From the NCBI GenBank assembly GCA_964567485.1, contig CAZMMX010000032.1, positions 1-34,629 on the forward strand: 34,629 bases of DNA, given 5' to 3'. Below, piece by piece: positions 1 to 7,265 of the stretch. The translations under genes were made by a program, and so were the position numbers. Numbering within the stretch: position 1 is the first letter of the stretch; each line of letters opens with the position of its first letter. The DNA is from UBA1413 sp964567485 (GTDB taxonomy: Bacteria; Bacteroidota; Bacteroidia; Bacteroidales; Prolixibacteraceae). Below the pieces are notes generated by a model. The model was not told the origin of the DNA. It was given only the letters and a program-made list of their open reading frames with translations, and did not search any database.

Positions 1-157
1 CATCCTGATTCTGGCATCGGTGCTTATATCGCAGTATAATCTGCTGAAAGAGGGGGAATTACGGGAGTTTTCGTTTGCCGTGGTCTTCCTGCTTATATTT
101 CTCTGGCCAACGGCACCATCTCCTCTTCCTGAACAACAGGGTCAAAAGGAACAATGA
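1..157 (+). CDS. C-terminal end of an unknown membrane protein (5' end outside window)
   Basis: An open frame enters from the left edge and stops with TGA at 155-157, giving 51 residues. It contains a hydrophobic start (ILILASVLISQ), a short polar stretch, a second hydrophobic segment (FAVVFLLIFLW) and a proline/glutamine-rich tail. This fits the last one or two membrane spans of an integral membrane protein with a short soluble tail. The family cannot be recognised from this fragment. It converges on the pgl gene, whose stop lies only 2 bp beyond. Confidence 0.5.
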   Translation, partial: ILILASVLISQYNLLKEGELREFSFAVVFLLIFLWPTAPSPLPEQQGQKEQ

Positions 158-159
158 TG

Positions 160-909
160 TCAGATAAGGGCGGCGGCATCTACATCGAGATACCAGATCA
201 GCAGGCCGTTTACAGGGTCAATGAAATAAGCCGGCAGTTTCTGTGCTGACTTTTTATTGTCCATGATTTCGGCGATGCGCTGGCTTTTCGCTGTTCCGGT
301 AACGAGGATAAAGATTCTGCGGGCGTTGTTGATGGTTTTCCCTGTGAGGGTGATTCTTTTTTGACCGGTAAGCGGGTGCGTAGCCACTTCGCAGGGAGTG
401 TCGCATTTCAGGAGGTTAAGATTGCCGGGGAATATGGAGGCGATGTGTCCGTCGTCGCCCATGCCCAGCAGGATCAGGTCAAAAACCGGAAAACCGCCGG
501 AATGGGGAATCAGGGACTCCATTTCGGCGCGGTAGCGGAGGTTTTCTTCTTCGGGAGGGGCTTCCCCCCTGATGCGGTGGATATGGTCAGGGGGCACCGG
601 CACATGGGAGAGCATCCTTTCGGAGGCCATACGGAAGTTGCTTTCCATGGACGAAGGGTCGACGCACCTTTCGTCGCCCCACCAGAAATGGATCCTTTGC
701 CAGTTGGTCTTATCCCTGTATTTTCCGGCGAGGATCTCGTAAAGGAGGGCAGGGGTGGAACCTCCCGAGAGTGCGATGTGCAAGGGTTCCTTTTCCTTCT
801 CATTTGACAGGGCGACGATTTGACGGGCTGCCTTTTTTGAGAGTTTTTCCGGGGTGTCGTAGATTTTCACTTCCACTTCATTTTCCATAGCATGGTGGTT
901 TATGGTCAT
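160..909 (-). CDS. pgl: 6-phosphogluconolactonase
   Basis: Hydrolyses 6-phosphogluconolactone to 6-phosphogluconate, the second step of the oxidative pentose phosphate pathway, in the cytoplasm. The 249-residue product has the family signatures ALSGGSTP (residues 46-53), a WWGDER motif (76-81) and the GMGDDGH loop (149-155), and is of normal length. I chose the ATG at 909, 14 bases after the zwf stop; an ATG at 888 (starting MENEVEV) is equally possible. The frame is open further upstream but only antisense-free inside zwf, so the longer version is unlikely. It follows zwf directly, which makes a two-step pathway operon. Confidence 0.93.
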   Translation of the reverse strand: MTINHHAMENEVEVKIYDTPEKLSKKAARQIVALSNEKEKEPLHIALSGGSTPALLYEILAGKYRDKTNWQRIHFWWGDERCVDPSSMESNFRMASERMLSHVPVPPDHIHRIRGEAPPEEENLRYRAEMESLIPHSGGFPVFDLILLGMGDDGHIASIFPGNLNLLKCDTPCEVATHPLTGQKRITLTGKTINNARRIFILVTGTAKSQRIAEIMDNKKSAQKLPAYFIDPVNGLLIWYLDVDAAALI

Positions 910-922
910 TTTGACCTGGTTT

Positions 923-2422
923 TCAGAGTTCGCAGTAATTGCCATTGTCGGTGAGGTTCTTGCAGGGAAATCGCCATTCCCCTTCTTCCATAAGGTGGTC
1001 GGCCTCCTGGGGGCCCCAGGACCCCGCGGGATAGCCGTAAACGGGGATCGCCGGGTTGTTCTCCCAGGCGTCGAGCAGGGGTTGCATGAATTTCCAGGCT
1101 TCTTCAACGGCGTCACCACGGGAAAAGAGAGTGGCGTCGCCCTGCATGCAGTCCAGCAGAAGCCTTTCGTAAGCCGAAGGAAGGAGAATGTTGGTTACCT
1201 CGGCATAGTGAAAATCCATGTTGACGGTTTTTACATGGAACCCGGCACCCGGGAGTTTCATGCCCATTTTCAACAGGATACCCTCATCGGGCTGAATACG
1301 GATGACCAGCTGGTTGCTGACAGGCTGGTAGCTTTCTATGTTGCTGAAGAGGTGGTGGGGGACATGCCTGAAGTGAACCACCACTTCGGTGACGCGTGCG
1401 GGGAGTTTTTTACCGGTGCGCAAATAAAAAGGAACACCTGCCCACCTCCAGTTGTCGATATAAAACTTCAGGGCGACGAAGGTCTCGGTTCTCGACAGGG
1501 GGTCCACGCCTTTCTCCTCCCTGTAGCCGGGAATTTTCTCCCCTCTGATCAGGGAGGAGATATATTGGCCTCTGATGGCCATCGTGGCGATTTCTTCTTC
1601 CTTAATAGGCCTGAGGGCCTGGAAGACCTTGAGGGTTTCATTTCTGATAGCGTCGGCCTCTAAAACAGCAGGGGGTTCCATGGCCACGAAGCCGGTGAGT
1701 TGCAGCAGGTGGTTCTGGACCATATCGCGCAGGGCGCCTGACTGGTCGTAGTACCCGCCGCGTCCTTCGACCCCCAGGGTCTCGGCTGAAGTGATCTCCA
1801 CGTGGTGGATATAGTTACGGTTCCAGAGAGGTTCAAAGATGGTGTTGGAAAAGCGGGTGACCAGCATGTTCTGGACGGTTTCCTTACCCAGATAATGATC
1901 AATACGGTAGATCTGCTCTTCGTCAAAAAAGTGGAGAAGGCTGATGTTGAGGTTTTGGGCTGATTGCAGGCTGGTGCCGAAGGGTTTTTCGACGATAAGG
2001 TGGCGGAATCCCCTGTCGCTGCGCGATAGACGTGCATCGTGGAGCCTGGCGGGAATCACCCCATAAAGAGATGGGGGAGTCGACAGGTAAAAGATAATGT
2101 TGCCGCCAGTCTGTTTTTCGATGTCGAGTTCTTCCAGGCGCTGACTGAGTTTCCGGTATTCGTTCTCCTGTTCCGGGTCAAAGGGAAGGTAATGCAGCAG
2201 GGTGGTGAATGCCGTGGTTTTTTCTCCCTGAGGGAGAAAAGCCAGCATGCTTTTTCTGAACTCTTCGTCGGAGAGTGGGGTACGGCTGGCTCCCAGGATG
2301 GCAAATCCTGCGGGGAGAAGCTCTTTCACAAAAAGGTCGTAAAGTGCGGGAATGAGCTTCCGGCGGGTGAGGTCACCCGAGGCCCCGAAAATTACGAGAA
2401 TATGGTTGTCAGCCTTCTTCAT
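923..2422 (-). CDS. zwf: Glucose-6-phosphate 1-dehydrogenase
   Basis: Oxidises glucose 6-phosphate to 6-phosphogluconolactone with NAD(P)+. The 499-residue protein shows the N-terminal dinucleotide-binding motif GASGDLTRRK (residues 13-22), EKPFG (145-149) and the active-site signature RIDHYLGK (173-180), which contains the catalytic His and the substrate-binding Lys. The length is typical. Its start overlaps the end of the upstream phosphopantetheinyl transferase by 14 bp, and pgl follows 13 bp downstream, so the three genes are probably translated from one mRNA. No gnd gene is visible in the window. Confidence 0.97.
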   Translation of the reverse strand: MKKADNHILVIFGASGDLTRRKLIPALYDLFVKELLPAGFAILGASRTPLSDEEFRKSMLAFLPQGEKTTAFTTLLHYLPFDPEQENEYRKLSQRLEELDIEKQTGGNIIFYLSTPPSLYGVIPARLHDARLSRSDRGFRHLIVEKPFGTSLQSAQNLNISLLHFFDEEQIYRIDHYLGKETVQNMLVTRFSNTIFEPLWNRNYIHHVEITSAETLGVEGRGGYYDQSGALRDMVQNHLLQLTGFVAMEPPAVLEADAIRNETLKVFQALRPIKEEEIATMAIRGQYISSLIRGEKIPGYREEKGVDPLSRTETFVALKFYIDNWRWAGVPFYLRTGKKLPARVTEVVVHFRHVPHHLFSNIESYQPVSNQLVIRIQPDEGILLKMGMKLPGAGFHVKTVNMDFHYAEVTNILLPSAYERLLLDCMQGDATLFSRGDAVEEAWKFMQPLLDAWENNPAIPVYGYPAGSWGPQEADHLMEEGEWRFPCKNLTDNGNYCEL

Positions 2423-3104
2423 GGTCGTCGTTCAGCGTTAAGGTGTTTTCTTCACAAGTGGCAGGGGGTGCGTAATGGTAAACGCACCAGGTCACCACAT
2501 TGTTTTCAAGAAAGAGATAATTCAGGTGAGCAAGAATGCGGGATCCCTTTATGTAAAACCAAACAGGGGTGGTTCCGTCCTCTGACACAGCGATGGGAGG
2601 TATAAAGATGTGCGATCTGAAATCGGTTCCTGGCTGGTTGATCATTTTGAAGACCGATTCTTTTATGCTCCAGCAGAGAATCTGGGATTTGCGGATGTCG
2701 GGGGTTTTCAGAGTCCAGGCGAGTTCTTGAGCGGAGAGGAAGCGGGGAGCGATCTCTTCGACTCTGCGGGAGGTCTCTTCGGTGTCGATGCCGGCTGGCA
2801 AATGGGAGACGATGGCGGCAGCCAGAGATGCGGAATGGGTGAGGCTGATATGGCGGGTGTCGCCGTCGAGGAGGGGTTTTCCTGCCGGGGTGTACACTAC
2901 CTGTGGCGGGCCATCGAGCAACGTGGCGAGGAGCAGCCTGGTGGTCAGGAATTCCCGTTGGCGCCGTTCACTGCTCCCCTGCGAAGACGCGACAACAGGA
3001 GTCCCCCGGGAAACGGAAAGTTCCGACAATTCTCCCGGGGATTCCGTCATTTTCCAGACGGCCAGGGAAAAGAGCTCACTTTTTATGGTTCGCACTAATG
3101 GCAT
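2409..3104 (-). CDS. 4'-phosphopantetheinyl transferase superfamily protein
   Basis: Transfers the phosphopantetheine arm of CoA to a serine of carrier proteins. The 231-residue sequence has the Sfp-type signatures: HISLTHS (residues 85-91), the Mg-binding GIDTEE (105-110) and WSIKES (145-150). The spacing of about 40 residues between the last two is as expected for the family. At this size it is closer to Sfp-type enzymes than to the short AcpS type. It follows gldD by 55 bp and overlaps zwf by 14 bp, so it bridges the mutY-ssb-gldE-gldD row and the pentose phosphate genes. Which carrier protein it modifies cannot be told. Confidence 0.88.
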   Translation of the reverse strand: MPLVRTIKSELFSLAVWKMTESPGELSELSVSRGTPVVASSQGSSERRQREFLTTRLLLATLLDGPPQVVYTPAGKPLLDGDTRHISLTHSASLAAAIVSHLPAGIDTEETSRRVEEIAPRFLSAQELAWTLKTPDIRKSQILCWSIKESVFKMINQPGTDFRSHIFIPPIAVSEDGTTPVWFYIKGSRILAHLNYLFLENNVVTWCVYHYAPPATCEENTLTLNDDHEEG

Positions 3105-3159
3105 AGACTGCTAAATGTACGGATTTTTGCCGAAGACGTTGCAAAATGGGGCAAAGTGG

Positions 3160-3744
3160 TCACGGGGTCCACTCCAGCGATTCTATCAATCGCAAGGCGT
3201 CGGCTTCGAGAAAGCCAATGACCGGCCTTAGGGAATCAATATTGGGAGTGGCCCTGACATAGAGGGAGCCCCTGAGGAAATGGCGGGTGCTGTCGGTAAG
3301 GTAAAACTGCAGGGGAGAGGCCGCATTCCCCCTGATATAATAAAGGGTTCCGAAGACCCGGGCCTCGTGATTGATGAAGTTTCTCTCCTCAATGGAGCTG
3401 GCTTTGACGGCATGGTCATAGGCCATGCGGCGTGACTCTTCGGTGAAAGCCCACAGGTTATCCGCCACCCGTTTGTAACTGAGGTGAATCTCAGCCTTGT
3501 AATCAGGAAAACTGACATTGGCCCACCAGGGCTCTGCTGCCGGGGAGCTGTCAGGAACCATGCGGGCATACCCGGGGATTTCAAAGATGTAAGGATATCC
3601 AGGTTCTATGGTTTGGTAACTCTTTTCCGGAAAGGCAATACGGAAATAGCCCCGGGGTTTGGGAATGGGTTTATCGCTGCATGCCCCGCTGAGGAGGAGA
3701 AGAAACAGTAGGGGAAAGAGAAGTCGATGGCTGCCTGCGGTCAT
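3160..3744 (-). CDS. gldD: Gliding motility lipoprotein GldD
   Basis: GldD is an outer-envelope lipoprotein needed for gliding and for type IX secretion in Bacteroidota; its molecular job is unknown. The 194-residue product starts with a hydrophobic signal peptide ending in a lipobox (LSGAC, Cys22), followed by the family's PKPRGYFRIAFPEKSY segment. It lies 10 bp after gldE, and the gldE-gldD pair behind mutY and ssb is the usual arrangement in the phylum. This fits the presence of a T9SS cargo protein further along the window. The ATG at 3744 gives a well-formed signal peptide. Confidence 0.93.
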   Translation of the reverse strand: MTAGSHRLLFPLLFLLLLSGACSDKPIPKPRGYFRIAFPEKSYQTIEPGYPYIFEIPGYARMVPDSSPAAEPWWANVSFPDYKAEIHLSYKRVADNLWAFTEESRRMAYDHAVKASSIEERNFINHEARVFGTLYYIRGNAASPLQFYLTDSTRHFLRGSLYVRATPNIDSLRPVIGFLEADALRLIESLEWTP

Positions 3745-3754
3745 GATCAGTCGG

Positions 3755-5071
3755 TCATAATATTTCAGTTCTGATTTGCCTGATTCTCCGGTTGGTCACC
3801 GACTCGATCGTGAACCTGAAATTTTTGTATTCCACTTTTTCGTGGATGGCGGGGATATCCCCTTTCAGTTCAAGGATCAACCCGGCCAGGGTGTCGGCTT
3901 CTCCCCTGACGGCGTCGAAGAAGTCGGGTTCAGCGCCCACGGTTTCACAGAACTGTTCCAGGAGGGTTTTCCCGTCGAAGAGGAATTTGTTGTCGCCCAT
4001 TCGTGTGAAGAGGGTTTCGTCTTCGTCGAATTCATCGGCAATGTCGCCCACGATTTCTTCGAGGACATCTTCCAGGGTGACAATTCCCGAGGAGCCGCCA
4101 TATTCATCGACAACGACGGCCATATGGATTTTGTTTTTCTGGAATTCTTCGAGAAGGTCCTTTACTTTTTTGGTTTCGGGGACGAAGAAGGGGGGGCGCA
4201 GGAGGTTTTGCCACTGGAAGTTTTCACCTTTTTCGGTATAGGGGAGGAGGTCTTTGATGTAGAGGATGCCTCTGATTTGGTCGAAAGATTCGGAATATAC
4301 GGGGATACGGGAGTACCCCGATTGGTTGATGACCCTGAGGACGTCGGTGAAGGAGGATTTGACGTCGACGGCGATGACGTCGACCCGGGGCGCCATGATT
4401 TCGTCGGCGGTTTTATTGCCGAAGTTGACAATTCCGCGGAGGATCTCTTTTTCTTCGGAGATGTCATTGTGGGAGGTGAGTTCCAGGGCCTGGGTGATCT
4501 CGTCGACGGAAATATTTTTGGTGTTTTTTTTCTGGCTTGTGCCGTTGGAAGCACGCATCAGAAGGGAGCTGGCGGGCCTGAAGAGTCGCATCATCAGGGA
4601 GAGAGGCCAGGCAGAAGTTTTGGCAATGGCCAGGGGAAATCTGGTGGCGATGAGCCTGGGGATGATCTCTCCAAAGAGGAGGATGATCAGGGAAATGGCG
4701 GCGATCATGAGCAGGAGGATCCCTGCCGGTGGGGGTCCGGGGGGGAGCGATCCGAAGATAAGGCTGGAAATCAGCACGATGATGGCTCCGTTGAGGAGGA
4801 GGTTAAGGATCACAATGGTAGAGAGGAGCCTTTCGCGATCCCTGAGGATGGCCAGGAGTCTGCGGTTTTTGTCGTCGCCCGGGAGGGGTGTTTTCCCTTT
4901 TCCTGAAAGGGAAATGAATCCTGTTCCGGCGGCACTGACCAAGGCCGAGAGCACCAGCAAAACGACGATAGCCAGCAAAACGGGCAGGTCTCCCGGGGTG
5001 AGGGATAACCCCGGCAGGCCTTCTGCAGAGGCGAGAGGCAACGGGTGGTCCGAGATGGTCAGAAGCTCCAT
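3755..5071 (-). CDS. gldE: Gliding motility-associated protein GldE (CBS/CorC-HlyC family)
   Basis: Predicted inner-membrane protein of the CNNM/CorC-like family. The 438 residues comprise several hydrophobic segments in the first about 190 residues, two CBS domains at about 215-340 (APRVDVIAVDV, then VVVDEYGGSSGIVTLEDVLEEIVGDI quoted in part: DEYGGSSGIVTLEDVLEE) and a C-terminal CorC/HlyC transporter-associated domain. Members next to gldD are called GldE and support gliding, although the family at large is linked to ion efflux. The start codon directly follows the ssb stop (TAA then ATG with no spacer), which suggests translational coupling. Confidence 0.92.
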   Translation of the reverse strand: MELLTISDHPLPLASAEGLPGLSLTPGDLPVLLAIVVLLVLSALVSAAGTGFISLSGKGKTPLPGDDKNRRLLAILRDRERLLSTIVILNLLLNGAIIVLISSLIFGSLPPGPPPAGILLLMIAAISLIILLFGEIIPRLIATRFPLAIAKTSAWPLSLMMRLFRPASSLLMRASNGTSQKKNTKNISVDEITQALELTSHNDISEEKEILRGIVNFGNKTADEIMAPRVDVIAVDVKSSFTDVLRVINQSGYSRIPVYSESFDQIRGILYIKDLLPYTEKGENFQWQNLLRPPFFVPETKKVKDLLEEFQKNKIHMAVVVDEYGGSSGIVTLEDVLEEIVGDIADEFDEDETLFTRMGDNKFLFDGKTLLEQFCETVGAEPDFFDAVRGEADTLAGLILELKGDIPAIHEKVEYKNFRFTIESVTNRRIRQIRTEIL

Positions 5072-5521
5072 TTAAAAGGGCAAATCTTCGTCTCCTCCGG
5101 TGGTGAAGTCATTTTCCTCGACAACGGGAGGTTTGAATTCCGGTTTTGGCAATGATTCTCCGGGGGTTTCCCCGTGGGGGGAGGCCGTGGTTTCACGGCT
5201 TCCCAGCAGTTTCATGACGTCGCCGTAAATCTCGGTCATGTATTTTTTCTGGCCTTCCTTATCTTCGTAGGAGCGTGTGCGTATGCGCCCCTCGATATAG
5301 AGTTGTTTCCCCTTTTTGACATATTTTTCAGCGACTTCTGCCAGTCCACGCCACAACACGATGTTGTGCCACTCGGTGGTGGTGACCCGTTCTCCGTTTT
5401 TTGCGGTGTAGGTTTCGGAAGTGGCCAGGGTGAATGTGGCCACGGCCACACCTGAGTCAAGGTGTCTGATTTCGGGGTCACGGCCTACGTTACCCACTAA
5501 AATGACTTTGTTGATGGACAT
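5072..5521 (-). CDS. ssb: Single-stranded DNA-binding protein
   Basis: Binds single-stranded DNA during replication, repair and recombination. The 149-residue protein has an N-terminal OB fold (begins MSINKVILVGNVGRDPEIR), a low-complexity Pro/Glu-rich linker and the acidic C-terminal tip DEDLPF that recruits partner proteins. It lies 27 bp downstream of mutY and abuts gldE. The mutY-ssb-gldE-gldD order is common in Bacteroidota. Confidence 0.97.
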   Translation of the reverse strand: MSINKVILVGNVGRDPEIRHLDSGVAVATFTLATSETYTAKNGERVTTTEWHNIVLWRGLAEVAEKYVKKGKQLYIEGRIRTRSYEDKEGQKKYMTEIYGDVMKLLGSRETTASPHGETPGESLPKPEFKPPVVEENDFTTGGDEDLPF

Positions 5522-5548
5522 GGTATTCTCTGGTTATATGGTTGTGAA

Positions 5549-6625
5549 CTATTCCGCATGATCCGATTCCCTGCCGGTGATTCCCTTTTCCGAGAGATAA
5601 TCCCTGATCAGTGCGGGAAATGCAAATTTATGAATTTCTTTTCTGTTTATGATCATCCGGGACCCATCGTTTGCCAGTTGGGCAGTTTTAAGCCTGACGA
5701 AGCGGGCGATGATTTGGCGGTGGGTGAGTTCGTGCTTATAGGGTCTGCTGATTTCGTCGACCTGACAGGGGTGGTTGTGGCAGAGGCTTTCGACCAGGGG
5801 GTTGTAAAGGATCTCCCTGTCATTGATCTCCTGGTTGGTTTCGAGCAAGGGCAGTTGGTAGAGGTTTTTCCAGATATCGTTATGTTTTCGTTTCTCTATG
5901 GCCAGGTGGGGCCCTTGTTCTGCCAGGTAGTAATAAAAGTATCTCTTTTTGCGGATGTTTTTTTTGCTTTTCAGGGGAAGGGAGCCGACCATTTCGTGGT
6001 TACGGGCGAAGCAGTGGTGGTTTACGGGGCATATTAGGCAGTCGGGATTCCGGGGGGTGCAACAGAGGGCTCCGAATTCCATGAGGGCCTGGTTATGACG
6101 CCCGGGGTCATGATGGTCAAGCAGGAGGGATGCCAGCCGCGAGATTTCCGCGGCTCCTTCAGTGGTGTCAACGGCCTGGGATATGCCATAGTAGCGCGCC
6201 AGTACGCGGATGACGTTTCCGTCGACGACGGCCCTGGCTTCACCGGAGGCTATCGAAGCTACTGCAGAGGCTGTATAGTCCCCGGTGCCTTTCAGCTGGC
6301 GGAGCTCTTCATAATGGTCGGGAAAGAGACCTCTCATGGTTTCCATGACCTGGCGCGCTGCAGCATGCATATTCCGGGCGCGTGAATAGTACCCCAGCCC
6401 TTCCCACATCTTCATCAGTTCATCTTCATCAGCAGCCGCAAGAGCCCCAATATCGGGAAACCTCTCCAGAAACCGGGAGTAATAGGGCAATCCCTGTTTG
6501 ACCTGCGTCTGTTGCAGAATCACTTCCGATACCCAAATGGAGTATGGGTCACGGGTGCTCCGCCAGGGGAGGTCTCTCTTGTTTTCCTCATACCATTGAT
6601 ATAAGGCATTGGTGAAATGAACCAT
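5549..6625 (-). CDS. mutY: A/G-specific adenine glycosylase
   Basis: Removes adenine mispaired with 8-oxoguanine. The 358 residues show the catalytic Glu34 in VSEVILQQTQV, the helix-hairpin-helix LKGTGDYTASAVAS (111-124), the catalytic Asp135 in VVDGNVIRVLAR, and a [4Fe-4S] cluster ligand set C189-x6-C196-x2-C199-x5-C205. A NUDIX-like C-terminal domain follows. It is the first gene of the minus-strand row and is divergent from the HU gene, with 137 bp between them carrying candidate promoters for both. Confidence 0.96.
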   Translation of the reverse strand: MVHFTNALYQWYEENKRDLPWRSTRDPYSIWVSEVILQQTQVKQGLPYYSRFLERFPDIGALAAADEDELMKMWEGLGYYSRARNMHAAARQVMETMRGLFPDHYEELRQLKGTGDYTASAVASIASGEARAVVDGNVIRVLARYYGISQAVDTTEGAAEISRLASLLLDHHDPGRHNQALMEFGALCCTPRNPDCLICPVNHHCFARNHEMVGSLPLKSKKNIRKKRYFYYYLAEQGPHLAIEKRKHNDIWKNLYQLPLLETNQEINDREILYNPLVESLCHNHPCQVDEISRPYKHELTHRQIIARFVRLKTAQLANDGSRMIINRKEIHKFAFPALIRDYLSEKGITGRESDHAE

Positions 6626-6660
6626 TCTCTAAGTTAAAGATCTGTTAAAAAAGCGATAAG

Positions 6661-6668
6661 CAAAAATA
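6661..6668 (-). promoter_or_regulatory. Candidate -7 box for mutY operon
   Basis: Read on the minus strand this is TATTTTTG, an exact match to the Bacteroidota -7 consensus TAnnTTTG, about 36 bases before the mutY ATG. A good -33 TTTG partner is not visible. The surrounding region is AT-rich. Confidence 0.4.
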
Positions 6669-6705
6669 AATTATTCCCAGGGTTATTATTCTTTTAAATA
6701 ATTTA

Positions 6706-6713
6706 TATTTTTG
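6706..6713 (+). promoter_or_regulatory. Candidate -7 box for HU gene
   Basis: TATTTTTG matches the Bacteroidota -7 consensus TAnnTTTG and sits 49 bases before the HU ATG. The -33 element is not clear. It is divergent from the mutY box 38 bp away. Confidence 0.45.
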
Positions 6714-6762
6714 CAAACCGGTTTAGACATATTAAATTGTTGAAAATTAAATATTTTAAGAA

Positions 6763-7047
6763 ATGACAAAGGCTGATATCGTAAATGAGGTGTCGAAAAA
6801 CACAGGTATCGAGAAATTAACGGTTCAGAAAGCTGTTGAAGCTTTCATGGAAACGGTGAAAGATTCGTTGGTCGATGGTAAGAATGTATACCTTCGTGGA
6901 TTCGGTAGTTTTGTGGTGAAGAAAAGAGCTGAGAAGACAGCGCGGAATATCTCCAGGAACACCACGATTATTATCCCGGCACACAACATTCCTAGCTTCA
7001 AACCGGCAAAGACATTTGTGTCGAAAGTTAAGAACCAGGTAAAATAA
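6763..7047 (+). CDS. HU/IHF family DNA-binding protein
   Basis: Small nucleoid protein that bends DNA. The 94 residues align along their length with HU: N-terminal MTKADIVNEVSKNTG, the RGFGSFVVKKR beta-arm base at about 45-55, and the DNA-intercalating arm with ArgAsn and a proline (ARNISRNT... IIPAHNIPSFKPAKTF). The arm proline is shifted into the variant IIPAHN sequence usual for this phylum. An AT-rich leader precedes it. A 30-residue gene follows 7 bp later and probably shares the transcript. Confidence 0.96.
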   Translation: MTKADIVNEVSKNTGIEKLTVQKAVEAFMETVKDSLVDGKNVYLRGFGSFVVKKRAEKTARNISRNTTIIIPAHNIPSFKPAKTFVSKVKNQVK

Positions 7048-7054
7048 AAAGGTT

Positions 7055-7147
7055 ATGCCCAGCGGAAAGAAAAGAAAGAGACATAAGATGGCTACGCACA
7101 AGCGTAAGAAAAGACTTCGGAAGAACCGGCATAAGAAGAAAAAGTAG
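7055..7147 (+). CDS. AURKAIP1/COX24-like 30-residue basic protein
   Basis: ATG at 7055 to TAG at 7145-7147 gives 30 residues, of which more than half are Lys or Arg (MPSGKKRKRHKM, then ATHKRKKRLRKNRHKKKK). The KRHKMxTHKRKKRLRKNRHK pattern is that of the AURKAIP1/COX24 (DUF1713) family, whose mitochondrial member is small-subunit ribosomal protein mS38. A role as a small ribosomal component is therefore likely but inferred. It is 7 bp behind HU and is followed by a strong hairpin terminator, so HU and this gene form a compact unit. Confidence 0.75.
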   Translation: MPSGKKRKRHKMATHKRKKRLRKNRHKKKK

Positions 7148-7173
7148 CCGTTTAACTGAGTTTTTTTTGAAAT

Positions 7174-7218
7174 AGATTAAACCTAAAGTGAGAGATAGAC
7201 TTTAGGTTTAATCTGTTT
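7174..7218 (+). terminator. Hairpin terminator after HU and small basic gene
   Basis: A perfect 16-bp inverted repeat (7174-7189 and 7199-7214) with a 9-base loop, followed by GTTTT. The arm is AGATTAAACCTAAAGT. It lies between the 30-residue gene and the RNase G gene and would separate their transcription. A run of eight T at 7161-7168 precedes it. Confidence 0.75.
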
Positions 7219-7265
7219 TATAGTGCATGAAGACCGTCTTTTACAAATTTCATAAATAACAGGTT

